Source: Microbacteriaceae bacterium (GTDB taxonomy: Bacteria > Actinomycetota > Actinomycetes > Actinomycetales > Microbacteriaceae). Taken from it: DNA of 64,000 bases. The notes below the pieces were generated by a model. It was given only the letters and a program-made list of their open reading frames with translations, ran no database searches and had not been told where the DNA came from. A program made the position numbers and the translations under genes. The stretch covers positions 62,001 to 126,000 of the forward strand of contig WQZN01000006.1 of NCBI GenBank assembly GCA_009780695.1, given 5' to 3'. Position 1 is the stretch's first letter, and the number at the start of each line of letters is the position of its first letter. Positions 33,145 to 41,984 of the stretch are shown here, one piece after another.

Positions 33145-33591
33145 ATGGCCGACATCTTTGACATCGTTGCCGACTCGACCCGGCGGGAGATCCTGCAGGT
33201 GCTGCTGGACGCGCAGGACTCGGGCAACGGCGAGGTCAGCGTGTCGCAGATCGTGCAGAACCTCGAGCTCAGCCAGCCGACCGTGTCGAAGCACCTCAAG
33301 GTGCTGCGCGACGCGGGTCTCGTGGCCGTGCGCGAGGAGGGCCAGCACCGCTTCTACCACCTCGACTCGTCGCCGCTCGAAGAGATCGACGACTGGCTGC
33401 TGCCGTTCCTCGGCGGCGCGGAGGAGACCCCCAACGGCGAGGCGCGGGCCGTCGGCGCCGCCGCCTCCATCGGCTTCGGCTCGACCGGGCTCTCGGACTC
33501 GCAGCGCGAGTGGGCCGCCTCGGTCGGCAAGGTCGCCGCGGGGGTCTCGGCGCGCGCCGCGGCGATCCGCTCGAAGGTCAAGCGCCCGTAA
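33145..33591 (+). CDS. ArsR-type winged-helix regulator
   Basis: The protein has 148 residues from ATG 33145. ArsR/SmtB fold: DSTRREILQVLL, NLELSQPTVSKHLKVLRDAGL and wing EEGQHRFYHL. No Cys pair for metal sensing is present. The C-terminal tail is Ala/Ser-rich. It is divergent from the Trk operon and may control it or the following bS22 gene. Confidence 0.85.
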   Translation: MADIFDIVADSTRREILQVLLDAQDSGNGEVSVSQIVQNLELSQPTVSKHLKVLRDAGLVAVREEGQHRFYHLDSSPLEEIDDWLLPFLGGAEETPNGEARAVGAAASIGFGSTGLSDSQREWAASVGKVAAGVSARAAAIRSKVKRP

Positions 33592-33734
33592 GGGCTCTGC
33601 TGGCGTTCCGACCGCCTGCGGCGGCGGCGGCGGTGCCGCGGCATCCGCCCGCGATGAAGCACCCATCCTGCGGCTGGTAAGATCGCTCTTTGAGTCGCGC
33701 GCCGCGCGAGTTCCCCGATCTTTGTGAGGTTTCC

Positions 33735-33833
33735 GTGGGTTCTGTCATCAAGAAGCGCCGCAAGCGCATGGCGAAGAAGAAGCACCGCAAGCTTCTTCGC
33801 AAGACGCGCCACCAGCGTCGCAACAAGAAGTAG
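33735..33833 (+). CDS. 30S ribosomal protein bS22 (AURKAIP1/COX24-type)
   Basis: The protein has 32 residues and a GTG start. It is almost entirely basic: [19 protein letters not shown], then Leu-Leu-Arg-Lys-Thr-Arg and a terminal run of Arg/Asn/Lys. It matches the tiny actinobacterial ribosomal protein located at the subunit interface. It stands alone in a 325-bp gap. Confidence 0.93.
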   Translation: MGSVIKKRRKRMAKKKHRKLLRKTRHQRRNKK

Positions 33834-33916
33834 GCCTCGGTCTACCAGCTCCGAGCGTCAAGGCATCCGCCTTGGCGCTCGATTCTGTTAACGCGTCGAT
33901 GTGTTTGGCTGGGGGG

Positions 33917-34183
33917 ATGCCGCACCTGACGCTCTATTCGAAGCCCGGTTGCCACCTGTGCGAGGACGCGCGCGCCGTGGTGGACGACGTGGTGGGCCGG
34001 CTTCGGGCATCCGCGGCCCTCGCGATCGACGTCGAGGAGATCGACATCCTCGGCGATCCGGCGCTCGTCGCGCGCTACGGCGAGGAGATCCCGGTCGTGC
34101 TCATCGATGGCAGGATGCACACGTACTGGCGCGTCGACCGGGCGCGCCTCGAGACCGCACTGACCGCCGCTTCGAAAGGCTGA
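33917..34183 (+). CDS. Glutaredoxin-like thiol protein
   Basis: The protein has 88 residues from ATG 33917. Active site CHLC follows LYSKPG; the cis-Pro is in EIPVVLIDG. A small cytoplasmic thioredoxin-fold reductase; the partner is unknown. It ends 2 bp before the Dabb gene. Confidence 0.88.
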   Translation: MPHLTLYSKPGCHLCEDARAVVDDVVGRLRASAALAIDVEEIDILGDPALVARYGEEIPVVLIDGRMHTYWRVDRARLETALTAASKG

Positions 34184-34185
34184 GC

Positions 34186-34494
34186 ATGACCCTGCGCCAC
34201 ATCGTGACCTGGACCCTCGCATCGGATGACGCGGCGCAGCGCCGCGCGGACGCCGAGGGCGTGCGTGCGCGGCTCGTCGCGCTCAAGGGCATCGTGCCCT
34301 CGATCATCGACATCGATGTGGTGATCGACGAGGTCGACGAGCGCACCACGAACTCGGTCGCGGTGGTCGCCGACTTCGCCGACGCGGCCGGACTCGAGGC
34401 GTATGCCGTGCACCCCACCCACCTCGAGGCCGCCGCGTTCGTCGGCAGCGTCGTGAACACGGCCTCGCGCACGGCGGTCGACGGGGCGATCTGA
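34186..34494 (+). CDS. Dabb family protein (stress-response alpha/beta barrel)
   Basis: The protein has 102 residues. LRHIVTWTL, LVALKGIVPSI and AYAVHPTHLEAAAFV are typical of the dimeric ferredoxin-like Dabb fold. Function in bacteria is mostly unknown. It is cotranscribed with the glutaredoxin gene and ends before a strong terminator. Confidence 0.88.
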   Translation: MTLRHIVTWTLASDDAAQRRADAEGVRARLVALKGIVPSIIDIDVVIDEVDERTTNSVAVVADFADAAGLEAYAVHPTHLEAAAFVGSVVNTASRTAVDGAI

Positions 34495-34509
34495 CCTCGG
34501 TTTCACGAG

Positions 34510-34553
34510 AGAACCCCTACTGCACCGAAGTCGCAGTAGGGGTTCTTCTTTTC
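34510..34553. terminator. Rho-independent terminator between the Dabb gene and aspS
   Basis: A perfect 14-bp stem AGAACCCCTACTGC (34510-34523) pairs with 34533-34546 across a 9-nt loop and is followed by TCTTTT. It ends transcription from the left. The inverse strand lacks an equal T-tract. Confidence 0.85.
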
Positions 34554-34636
34554 GCGAGGTATCAGCCCGAACTCACACTTGGGTGCAATTGCGGGAGCCA
34601 GGGAGCCGGGGAGCCCGGGAGCTCGGAGCCGGGGGA

Positions 34637-35989
34637 CTACGGCGCGAGGCGCGTCGGGCCCCGGAACAGGAGGGTCGTCTCGCGGATGCTGCTCTCGCCG
34701 AGCAGCAGCATCAGCACGCGGGCGAGGCCCATGCCGAAGCCGCCGTGCGGGGGCACGCCGTACTTGAAGAACTCGAGGTACTCGCCGATGCCGGCGGGGT
34801 CGAGGCCCTTGTCGACGGCGTTCGCGATGAGCTCGTCGACGCGGTGCTCGCGCTGCGCGCCGGTCGTGATCTCGGTGCCGTTGTAGAGCAGGTCGTACGA
34901 CTTGGTGAGCCCGGTCTCGGGGTCGCGCATGTGGTAGTACGGGCGGATGTTCGTGGGGTAGTCGGTCACGAACACGAAGTCGTGGCCGTACTTCTCCTTC
35001 ACGTACGCGCTGATCTGGCGCTCGCCCTCGGGGTCGAGGTCGCCGTCCTCGCGGGGCACGGTGTAGCCGCGCTCCGACGTCAGCAGCTCGTGCACCTCGG
35101 CGAGCGGGATGCGCGGGAACGGGATCGCCGGCACCTCGACGTCGATGTCGAAGAGGGCCTTGATCTCGTCGCCGTGCTTCGCCTTCACAGCCGCGAGACC
35201 GGCGGCGAGCAGCTGCTCCTGCATGGCCATGACATCCTCGTGCGATTCGACCCAGGAGATCTCGGCATCCACCGACATGAACTCGGTCGCGTGGCGCGAG
35301 GTGAACGACGGGTCGGCGCGGAACACGGGGGAGATCTCGAAGACCTTGCCGAAACCGGCGGCCTGCACCATCTGCTTGAAGTGCTGCGGGCTCTGCGCGA
35401 GGTACGCGGTGCCGAGGTCGAAGTAGTCGAGCTGGAACAGCTCGGCGCGCGACTCGGACGGCGAGTCCATGAGCTTCGGGGTGTGGATCTCGATGAAGCC
35501 GTTGTCGACCCACCAGGTGCGCCACGCGTGCTCGAGCGTGGTCTGGATCTTGAAGACGAGGGCGTTCTTCGGCTGGCGCAGGTCGATCCAGCGGTAGTCG
35601 AGGCGCTTGTCGAGGCTCGAGTCGGCCGCGATCGGCGCCTCGGGCAGCGATGCGCCCGTGACGGTGAGCGTGCCGATCTTGACCTCGAGGCCGCCGAGCT
35701 TGACGCGCTCGTCCTTCTTGAGCTCGCCCGTGACGGTGATGAAGGAACCGAGCGAGAGACCCGAGATGGCCTCGGTGCGGGCGAGGGCGGATGCCGCGGC
35801 ATCCGCGTCTTCGATGTCCTCCGCGATCTCGCGGGTCGCGGGGTTCACGAGCTGCGCCGCGCCGGACTCGTCGCGCAGCACGATGAACTGGACCTTCTTC
35901 TGATCGCGCACCGTCTCGACCCAGCCGGCGACGGTCACGGGGCCATCGGGAAGAGCGGACAGGTCCTTGATGAGGGTGCGTTCGGTCAC
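34637..35989 (-). CDS. aspS: Aspartyl-tRNA synthetase, archaeal-type (Asp/Asn)
   Basis: It charges tRNA-Asp and probably tRNA-Asn with aspartate. The protein has 450 residues from GTG 35989, far shorter than the ~590 of ordinary bacterial AspRS, because the GAD insertion domain is absent. OB-fold anticodon domain: VAGWVETVRDQKKVQFIVLR. Class II motifs: FIEIHTPKLMDS, FRADPSFTSRHATEF, and motif 3 GMGLARVLMLLLGESSIRET. This form is usually non-discriminating and works with the GatCAB amidotransferase. Confidence 0.92.
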   Translation of the reverse strand: MTERTLIKDLSALPDGPVTVAGWVETVRDQKKVQFIVLRDESGAAQLVNPATREIAEDIEDADAAASALARTEAISGLSLGSFITVTGELKKDERVKLGGLEVKIGTLTVTGASLPEAPIAADSSLDKRLDYRWIDLRQPKNALVFKIQTTLEHAWRTWWVDNGFIEIHTPKLMDSPSESRAELFQLDYFDLGTAYLAQSPQHFKQMVQAAGFGKVFEISPVFRADPSFTSRHATEFMSVDAEISWVESHEDVMAMQEQLLAAGLAAVKAKHGDEIKALFDIDVEVPAIPFPRIPLAEVHELLTSERGYTVPREDGDLDPEGERQISAYVKEKYGHDFVFVTDYPTNIRPYYHMRDPETGLTKSYDLLYNGTEITTGAQREHRVDELIANAVDKGLDPAGIGEYLEFFKYGVPPHGGFGMGLARVLMLLLGESSIRETTLLFRGPTRLAP

Positions 35990-36105
35990 GGGCCAATGGT
36001 ACCGGGGCGGTCGGGCAGCGCGGAGTGGGGCATCCGGCCGGCGATCGGGTCGCATGCGCCGTGCGCGCGCCCGGTAGACAGAACGTCACGCCCCAGCTTT
36101 GGGGA

Positions 36106-36121
36106 TGTCCGGTAGCGGACA
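36106..36121. promoter_or_regulatory. 16-bp dyad upstream of first surface-protein gene
   Basis: TGTCCGGTAGCGGACA, inverted arms TGTCCG/CGGACA. The same element (one base different) lies 81 bp before the second surface-protein gene; here the distance to the start is 85 bp. A shared regulator site is likely. Confidence 0.5.
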
Positions 36122-36205
36122 GGTTTTCGGCTGCGCGGCGAACCGGTTCATAACGTGGCTCGCGACCCCCTGTTCCCCTCCCGACCCCGAACGAGGTGGA
36201 TGCCC

Positions 36206-37840
36206 GTGGCATCACTTTCCCGCCGCACCCGCATCGTCGCCATCGGCGGCGCAGCGCTTCTGATGTGCGGCTCCGCCGCGGTGGCCGACTCGGCCATGGC
36301 GACCCCCGCGCCCGGCGGATCTGGTCTCTGCACCACCGCGCCCGGGGCCGTCCCGAGTTTCCAGCAGCGGTTCGCGGCCGACGGTCTGATCGACACGTTC
36401 ACGGTGCCGGACCGCGTCACCTCGCTCACCATCACGGCGGTCGGCGCACAGGGCGGCACGACCGCGGGCTGGACGGGCGGTGCCGGAGCGGACCTCACCG
36501 AGACGGTCGACGTGACGCCGGGCGAGGTGCTGGACATCCTCGTCGGCGAGCAGGGCTCTGCCGGCGCGACCTACTCGCGGGGCTCGGGGGGCGGCGGCGG
36601 CACGTTCGTCTTCCGCGGCGGCACCGTCGACGATCTGCTGATCGCGGCCGGCGGCGGTGGCGGCGCCTCGTCCGACGGCTGGGGCAACGACGCCCAGCTG
36701 GGGGCAGGCGGCGGTTCCGGCAACGAGGGCTGGAACGGCAGCGTCGCCGCACCCGGCTTCGCGGGCGGCACAGCCGGCTCCGGCGGCCTCGCCCCGTTCG
36801 GCGGGGGCGGCGGCTTCCTCGGCGACGGCGTTCCGAGCCAGGGGAACGCGTCGAGCGGCGCGGGCCGCGCCGTCGTCAACGGCGGCGCCGGCGGCGGCTC
36901 CCAGGGCGGCTTCGGCGGCGGGGCCGCGCCGAACGGCTTCGCCGGCGGCGGTGGTGGCGGGTTCAGCGGCGGCGGCACGGGCGGCACCGGCCCGGATTAC
37001 GCGGGCGGTGGCGGTGGCGGCGGCTCGTACAGCTCCGTGACCCCGGACTCGGCGACGCCGGACAACACTTCCGGCAACGGCTGGGTCGCGCTGGCCGGCA
37101 TGCCCGTGGCCGGCCCGTCGCTCGCCTGCCAGACCCTGCCCGCGGGCACGGTCGGCGTGGCCTACTCTCAGCAGATCGCGGTCTCCGGCGGTCTCGGCGC
37201 CCTGACCTGGGCCGCCATCGACGGCACGTCGCTTCCGGCCGGCCTGTCGATCTCGCCGAGCGGCCTCGTCACCGGCACCCCGACCGAGCCGTTCAGCGGC
37301 GACGTCGATGTGACCGTGACGGATGCCGGGGGCGTCAGCGCCTCGGCGACCCTGTCGTTCGACATCGCGGCGGCCCCGGTCGCGACGCCGACGCAGACCC
37401 CCGCGCCGACCAAGACCCCCGCACGCGCGGGCACGCCGACCCCGTCGCCTGCGCCGACCCTTCTCCTGCAAACCCCGGGGTCGGCGCAGGTGGGCGGTTC
37501 GTTCACCCTCACGGGCTCGGGCTTCGCGGCGGGCGACTACCAGGTCGTGCTGCACTCGGCGCCCGTGACGCTCGGCACGGTGACCGCGGGTGGCAACGGG
37601 CTGATCGCCGCCACCCTCGCGATCCCGGCCGACGTGCCGACCGGCGCGCACACCGTGCTGGTCGAGAAGGACGGCGTGGTCGTGGCATCCGCCCCGCTCG
37701 CGGTCGTGCCCGTCACGATGCTCGCGGCGACCGGCACCGATGCCGGCCCCGGCCTGCTGATCGGGCTCGGGGCCCTGTTCGGCGGTGTGGTGCTCGCGGG
37801 GGTCGCGATGCGTCGACGCCGCGCTCGACCCTCGCGCTGA
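36206..37840 (+). CDS. Surface protein: Gly-rich domain, putative Ig domain, LAxTG anchor
   Basis: The protein has 544 residues from GTG 36206; GAGG lies nine bases upstream, and the leader GTGGATGCC aligns with the paralogous gene at 37952. A signal peptide (residues 1-33) precedes a very Gly-rich domain (about 100-290; GGGGGGFSGGG-like), a putative Ig domain (about 300-385; LPAGLSISPSGLVTGTPTE), a Thr/Pro linker and a second beta domain. The C-terminus has LAATG, a hydrophobic helix and RRRRARPSR, matching sortase E-type anchoring. Function is likely adhesion or envelope structure. Confidence 0.8.
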   Translation: MASLSRRTRIVAIGGAALLMCGSAAVADSAMATPAPGGSGLCTTAPGAVPSFQQRFAADGLIDTFTVPDRVTSLTITAVGAQGGTTAGWTGGAGADLTETVDVTPGEVLDILVGEQGSAGATYSRGSGGGGGTFVFRGGTVDDLLIAAGGGGGASSDGWGNDAQLGAGGGSGNEGWNGSVAAPGFAGGTAGSGGLAPFGGGGGFLGDGVPSQGNASSGAGRAVVNGGAGGGSQGGFGGGAAPNGFAGGGGGGFSGGGTGGTGPDYAGGGGGGGSYSSVTPDSATPDNTSGNGWVALAGMPVAGPSLACQTLPAGTVGVAYSQQIAVSGGLGALTWAAIDGTSLPAGLSISPSGLVTGTPTEPFSGDVDVTVTDAGGVSASATLSFDIAAAPVATPTQTPAPTKTPARAGTPTPSPAPTLLLQTPGSAQVGGSFTLTGSGFAAGDYQVVLHSAPVTLGTVTAGGNGLIAATLAIPADVPTGAHTVLVEKDGVVVASAPLAVVPVTMLAATGTDAGPGLLIGLGALFGGVVLAGVAMRRRRARPSR

Positions 37841-37855
37841 CCCCGGAAGTGGGGG

Positions 37856-37871
37856 TGTCCGGTGGCGGACA
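37856..37871. promoter_or_regulatory. 16-bp dyad upstream of second surface-protein gene
   Basis: TGTCCGGTGGCGGACA; the arms extend to 11 bp (37851-37861 with 37866-37876). It differs by one base from the site at 36106. It could also help terminate the first gene, but no T-tract follows. Confidence 0.5.
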
Positions 37872-37951
37872 CCCCCGCGCTCCGCCGCCGTCGCGCGTCC
37901 GTACGCTCGGCTTGCGATGTCTTCCGTCGTGACCCGTTCGAAGTGGATGCC

Positions 37952-38779
37952 ATGCCCGCCGCCTCCCCGCGCCCTCTCGCCCGCGCCGTCGCCCTCGGCG
38001 TCGCGGCGCTGATCGGCATCGGCGCGGCGTTCGCCGCATCGCCCGCTCTCGCGAGCACCGGCCAGGTCGACCTGACGCGGACGCCGGTCGAGGTCGCCGA
38101 GAAGAACCTGCAGATGAACCCGCAGTGGTCGAACCCGGGGCCCCTCCTGTTCCTGTGGGCCTCGGTCGACGCGGATCCGCGGATCGACTACACCCTTCCG
38201 GGCGCGACGGTGGGCGCGGTCTACCTCGACGAGCTCAGCCCGGACTACGTCAGCACGGTCGAGTGGCACGTCAACCCGGCGACGCCGCTGCCGGCCGGTC
38301 TCGCCCTCGCCGCGGACGGCACGATCTCGGGCACGCCGACCGCCGCGTTCGACGGCACCTTCGAGGCCGCGGCGGTCGCGGGCGGCGATGTGGCCGATGC
38401 GGCGGTGTTCCGCTTCCAGATCATGGTCGCGGATGCCACGGCGCCGGCATCCGGCACGCCGTCGAGCCCCGTGCCGTCGGGGCCCGCGACGCAGCCCGCA
38501 TCGGGCGCGCCGACCCCGCCGACGCCGGCGCCCGCGCCCGCGTCGGCCTCGGGGCGCACTGCACGCCCACGGGCCGCTTCGGCCACAGCCGCGGCGCCGG
38601 TGCCGAGCAGCGACCCGGCTGTGGCATCCGCCCCGCTCACCTCTGCTGCCGAGCCCGCCGCGGCCCTCGCGGACACCGGCACCGATGCGTCGCCGGGCCT
38701 GCTGCTGGGCCTGGGCGCGCTCGTCGGCGGCGTCGTGCTGACCGGCGTGGGGCTGCGGCGCCGGGCGCGGCGCGGCTAG
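37952..38779 (+). CDS. LAxTG-anchored surface protein with putative Ig domain
   Basis: The protein has 275 residues from ATG 37952. A signal peptide ends near ASPALA. A putative Ig-like segment follows (TPLPAGLALAADGTISGTPT), then a Pro/Ala/Thr linker, LADTG, a hydrophobic helix and RRRARRG. Its C-terminal sorting region is closely similar to that of the gene before it, so the two are probably duplicates that have diverged. Confidence 0.75.
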   Translation: MPAASPRPLARAVALGVAALIGIGAAFAASPALASTGQVDLTRTPVEVAEKNLQMNPQWSNPGPLLFLWASVDADPRIDYTLPGATVGAVYLDELSPDYVSTVEWHVNPATPLPAGLALAADGTISGTPTAAFDGTFEAAAVAGGDVADAAVFRFQIMVADATAPASGTPSSPVPSGPATQPASGAPTPPTPAPAPASASGRTARPRAASATAAAPVPSSDPAVASAPLTSAAEPAAALADTGTDASPGLLLGLGALVGGVVLTGVGLRRRARRG

Positions 38780-38908
38780 CGCGACCGCCCGCGGCATGCG
38801 CCGGGGGGCCGGTCGCGCGCCGAGTTATCCCCAGCCGCGAACGGGGCATCGCGGGGGAGGCCGCGGCACCGCTACTGTGCAGGGAACCGATGCCCTGGGG
38901 AGGCAGTC

Positions 38909-39877
38909 ATGACCGAGTTCCAGCCCAGCCCGGCCGACGCGCGCACGGCGGCCGAGCCGCCTGCCGAGGGCGAGCCGCCCGCGCGCGGCCTGATCCGCAG
39001 GGTCGCCCTCTGGGTGACCATCGGCGTCCTCATCGTGGGGGCCGTGCTCGGCGGTGTCTTCATCATCGTCGGCGGTCAGTCGGGCATCATCGGCCGCGCC
39101 TTCCTCACGCTGCTGCTCGTCGGCCTCTTCGCCCTCGCGGTGCTCGCCGACAGTGCGGCGCCCGACGGCCCGAACCACCGCTGGTACCTGCCGACCTCGA
39201 CGCTGCTCAACGTGCTGCTGCTCGTGATCGGCCTGATCAAGGTGTGGAACGGCCCCCTGCAGCCGGGGGACACCACCGACGGCGGGGTCTGGGCCACCCA
39301 GATCTCGCGCTGGATCGGTCTCGTCGTGATCGTGCGCGTCGCCCTGCTCATCACCCAGCTGTATGTTCCGGCGTTCGTCACCCGCGCGAAGAACTCGGCC
39401 ACGCGTCTCGCCGGCCAGATCACCGTCGCGCTCATCTGGCTCACGGCGCTGGTCTACGTCGTCCCGCTGTCGTTCCCCGTCCTCACCGCGGTCGGGGGCC
39501 GCTCCGGCTACCCCGACTGGTGGTGGCGCATCTCCGGTGCGGCGGCGCTCGTCGCGGCGGTGTGCGTCGTGATCCCGCTCGTGGTGCGCGCCTTCGAGCC
39601 GAAGCCGGCGCGGCCCGCGGTCGGTGCCTTCGCGCCGCCGGCGGCGGCCTCCGGCAGCACTCCGGTCTACGGGCAGAGCCTCGACTACGCCCGGCAGCAG
39701 GCGGCCTGGCAGCAGTACGAGGAGCAGAAGCGCGCGTGGGAAGCGCTGGTCGCCCAGCAGGCGGGTGGCCACCCGGCGGAGGCGCCCGGCCCGGCCGGCT
39801 CCGCGAGCGGGGCATCCCCGGCGGCACCGCCCGCGCCCGTCATCGAGCAGCCGCCCCGGCCGCCGCTGCCGCACTAG
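38909..39877 (+). CDS. Hypothetical membrane protein, 322 aa
   Basis: I do not recognise the family. A 30-residue disordered N-terminus precedes six predicted helices (about residues 35-235). A cytoplasmic tail follows with DYARQQAAWQQYEEQKRAW, a possible coiled coil, and a long Pro/Ala end. It precedes the cytochrome c maturation cluster and is read the same way. Confidence 0.7.
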   Translation: MTEFQPSPADARTAAEPPAEGEPPARGLIRRVALWVTIGVLIVGAVLGGVFIIVGGQSGIIGRAFLTLLLVGLFALAVLADSAAPDGPNHRWYLPTSTLLNVLLLVIGLIKVWNGPLQPGDTTDGGVWATQISRWIGLVVIVRVALLITQLYVPAFVTRAKNSATRLAGQITVALIWLTALVYVVPLSFPVLTAVGGRSGYPDWWWRISGAAALVAAVCVVIPLVVRAFEPKPARPAVGAFAPPAAASGSTPVYGQSLDYARQQAAWQQYEEQKRAWEALVAQQAGGHPAEAPGPAGSASGASPAAPPAPVIEQPPRPPLPH

Positions 39878-39936
39878 CCGTCGCCCGGCCGCACTCGCAG
39901 GGTTTTCAGGGCGAGGCCTTTCGTAAACTTGCGCTC

Positions 39937-40590
39937 GTGGCTAGTCGGCAGGTACATCTGGTGCGCCATGGCGAGGTGTACAACCCCGACCATGTGCTCT
40001 ACGGGCGACTGCCCGAGTTCCACCTCTCCCAGCTGGGCCGCCGCATGGCGCAGAAGGCCGCGGACGACCTCGTCGCCCGCGAGCGCCCCATCGCCGCGGT
40101 GATCGCGAGCCCGCTCGTGCGCGCGCAGGAGTCGGCCGAGCCGCACTCCGTCGCGTTCGACCGCGAGATCGCGACCGAGCCGCGCATCATCGAGCCCCGC
40201 AACCACTTCGAGGGCAAGGTCATGGAGAAGGCGGTCAAGAACCCCCTGCACTGGCCCTGGCTGATCAACCCCGTGCGACCGTCGTGGGGCGAGTCGTACC
40301 GCTCGATCGCGACGCGCATGACGGACGCCATGAAGGATGCCTTCGCGCTGCCGCCCCTGTCCGAGGACGAGCCCGGCGACGTCATCCTCGTCAGCCACCA
40401 GCTGCCGATCTGGATCGCGCACCGCGCCGTCGCCGGCGAGCGCTTCCTGCACGACCCCCGCAAGCGCCGCTGCAACCTGTCGAGCATCACGAGCTTCGAG
40501 CTGGACGCCGACGGCACGCTCCGCGAGGTCGGCTACACCGACCCGGCCGCCGAGCTGCAGGCCGGCGCGCTCGACGTGGGTGCGGTGTGA
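39937..40590 (+). CDS. Histidine phosphatase superfamily protein
   Basis: The protein has 217 residues from GTG 39937. The catalytic motif is LVRHGEV, with the second His in LVSHQLPIW and Arg in SPLVRAQES. In actinobacteria this gene often leads the ResABC-type cluster, as here (its stop overlaps tlpA's GTG). The substrate is unknown. Confidence 0.88.
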   Translation: MASRQVHLVRHGEVYNPDHVLYGRLPEFHLSQLGRRMAQKAADDLVARERPIAAVIASPLVRAQESAEPHSVAFDREIATEPRIIEPRNHFEGKVMEKAVKNPLHWPWLINPVRPSWGESYRSIATRMTDAMKDAFALPPLSEDEPGDVILVSHQLPIWIAHRAVAGERFLHDPRKRRCNLSSITSFELDADGTLREVGYTDPAAELQAGALDVGAV

Positions 40591-41201
40591 GCCGCGGGAG
40601 CAGGATGCCGAAGCTCGCGGCATCCGCCCTCGCCGCCGTTCTCGCCCTCGCGGCGCTCTCGGGCTGCACCGCGACCGCGCTGCAGCAGCAGTACACGAAC
40701 GGCGACAACAAGGGCTACATCGCGGGCAGCGGTGTGACCGAGGTCGCCCCCGCCCAGCGCAAGGCGCCGGTCGTGTTCTCGGGCACGACCGAGGACGGCA
40801 CCGCCTTCTCGTCGAAGGCGCACCTGGGCCAGGTCGTCGTCGTCAACTTCTGGTACGCCCAGTGCCCGCCCTGCCGCCTCGAGGCGAAGCAGATGCAGCA
40901 GATCAACGCGAAGTACGCGCCGAAGGGTGTCGTGTTCATCGGCGTCAACACCCGCGATGACGCGCCGAGCGCGCACTCCTTCGACACGACCTTCGGGGTG
41001 ACCTACCCGTCGATCCTCGACGCGGACACCGGGAAGGTGCAGCTCGCGTTCAGCGGCGCCTACCGCCCCAACTCCACGCCGACGACGATCGTGCTGGACA
41101 AGCAGGGCCGCGTCTCGGCCCGCATCGAGGGCGCGATCAACGACCAGCCCTCGACGCTCGACTCGCTCATCGACACCGCGCTCGCCGAGGGTGGGTCTTG
41201 A
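40587..41201 (+). CDS. TlpA/ResA-type thioredoxin-like lipoprotein
   Basis: The protein has 204 residues. The GTG start overlaps the phosphatase stop (GTGA); ATG 40605 is an alternative. Lipobox LSGC and thioredoxin motif FWYAQCPPCRLE. It keeps apocytochrome c cysteines reduced outside the membrane, receiving electrons through CcdA encoded next. Confidence 0.92.
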   Translation: MSRGSRMPKLAASALAAVLALAALSGCTATALQQQYTNGDNKGYIAGSGVTEVAPAQRKAPVVFSGTTEDGTAFSSKAHLGQVVVVNFWYAQCPPCRLEAKQMQQINAKYAPKGVVFIGVNTRDDAPSAHSFDTTFGVTYPSILDADTGKVQLAFSGAYRPNSTPTTIVLDKQGRVSARIEGAINDQPSTLDSLIDTALAEGGS

Positions 41202-41956
41202 ACCCGTTCGCCCAGCTCGTCTCGAGCGGGCAGCTCGCGATCGCGCTGCCCGTAGCGATCCTCGCGGGGCTCGTCTCGTTCCTCTCCCCGTGCGTGCTGC
41301 CGCTCGTGCCCGGCTACCTCGCCTACATCGGCGGCTTCACCGACGGCCGCTCGTCCGCGACGAAGGGCGACCGGCGCGGGCAGGCGCGGCTGGGGCTCGG
41401 CGTCGGCCTGTTCGTCCTGGGCTTCGCGGCCGTGTTCGTGGTCACGGGGTACGTCTTCGGCAGCCTCGGCCTGTGGATCGGGGTGTACCGCGACCTGATC
41501 ACGCGCTTCGCCGGCATCGTCGTCATCCTGCTCGGCTTCGTGTTCATCGGTCAGTTCTCGTTCCTGCAGAACATCGTGAAGCCGAGCTGGCGCGTGCGCT
41601 CGGGGCTGCTCGGCGCCCCGCTGCTCGGCATCGTCTTCGCCCTCGGCTGGAGCCCGTGCTACGGCCCGACCCTCGCCGCGATCTCGACGCTGAGCTTCAA
41701 CAGCGGCAACCCCTGGCAGGGCGCCGCGCTCGCTCTCGCGTACGCGCTCGGCCTCGGCATCCCGTTCCTGCTGATCGCGCTCGGTCTCGGCTGGGCGGCG
41801 TCGGCGGTCACATTCCTCAAGCGGCATATCCGCGTCGTCAACCTCATCGGCGGCGTCGTGCTCATCGTCATCGGCATCCTCATGGTCACCGGCCTCTGGA
41901 ACGACTGGGTGCTCAACCTGCAGGGGGTGCTTCCCGATTTCCAGCCAGCCGTCTGA
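41198..41956 (+). CDS. ccdA: Cytochrome c biogenesis protein CcdA
   Basis: The protein has 252 residues and a TTG start (TTGA overlap with tlpA). Six membrane helices. The two redox cysteines are in FLSPCVLPLVPGYLAY and LGWSPCYGP, the family signature. It carries electrons from cytoplasmic thioredoxin to the TlpA-like protein. Confidence 0.94.
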   Translation: MNPFAQLVSSGQLAIALPVAILAGLVSFLSPCVLPLVPGYLAYIGGFTDGRSSATKGDRRGQARLGLGVGLFVLGFAAVFVVTGYVFGSLGLWIGVYRDLITRFAGIVVILLGFVFIGQFSFLQNIVKPSWRVRSGLLGAPLLGIVFALGWSPCYGPTLAAISTLSFNSGNPWQGAALALAYALGLGIPFLLIALGLGWAASAVTFLKRHIRVVNLIGGVVLIVIGILMVTGLWNDWVLNLQGVLPDFQPAV

Positions 41957-41984
41957 CGCCGCGGGCGCGACGAGGTTCGACCCC

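Noticed and set aside
36212..38797. Very long open frame on the minus strand (861 codons) opposite the two surface-protein genes
   Set aside because: Gly/Arg/Ala-only composition with no domain; it mirrors the G/C-rich third positions of the real plus-strand genes.
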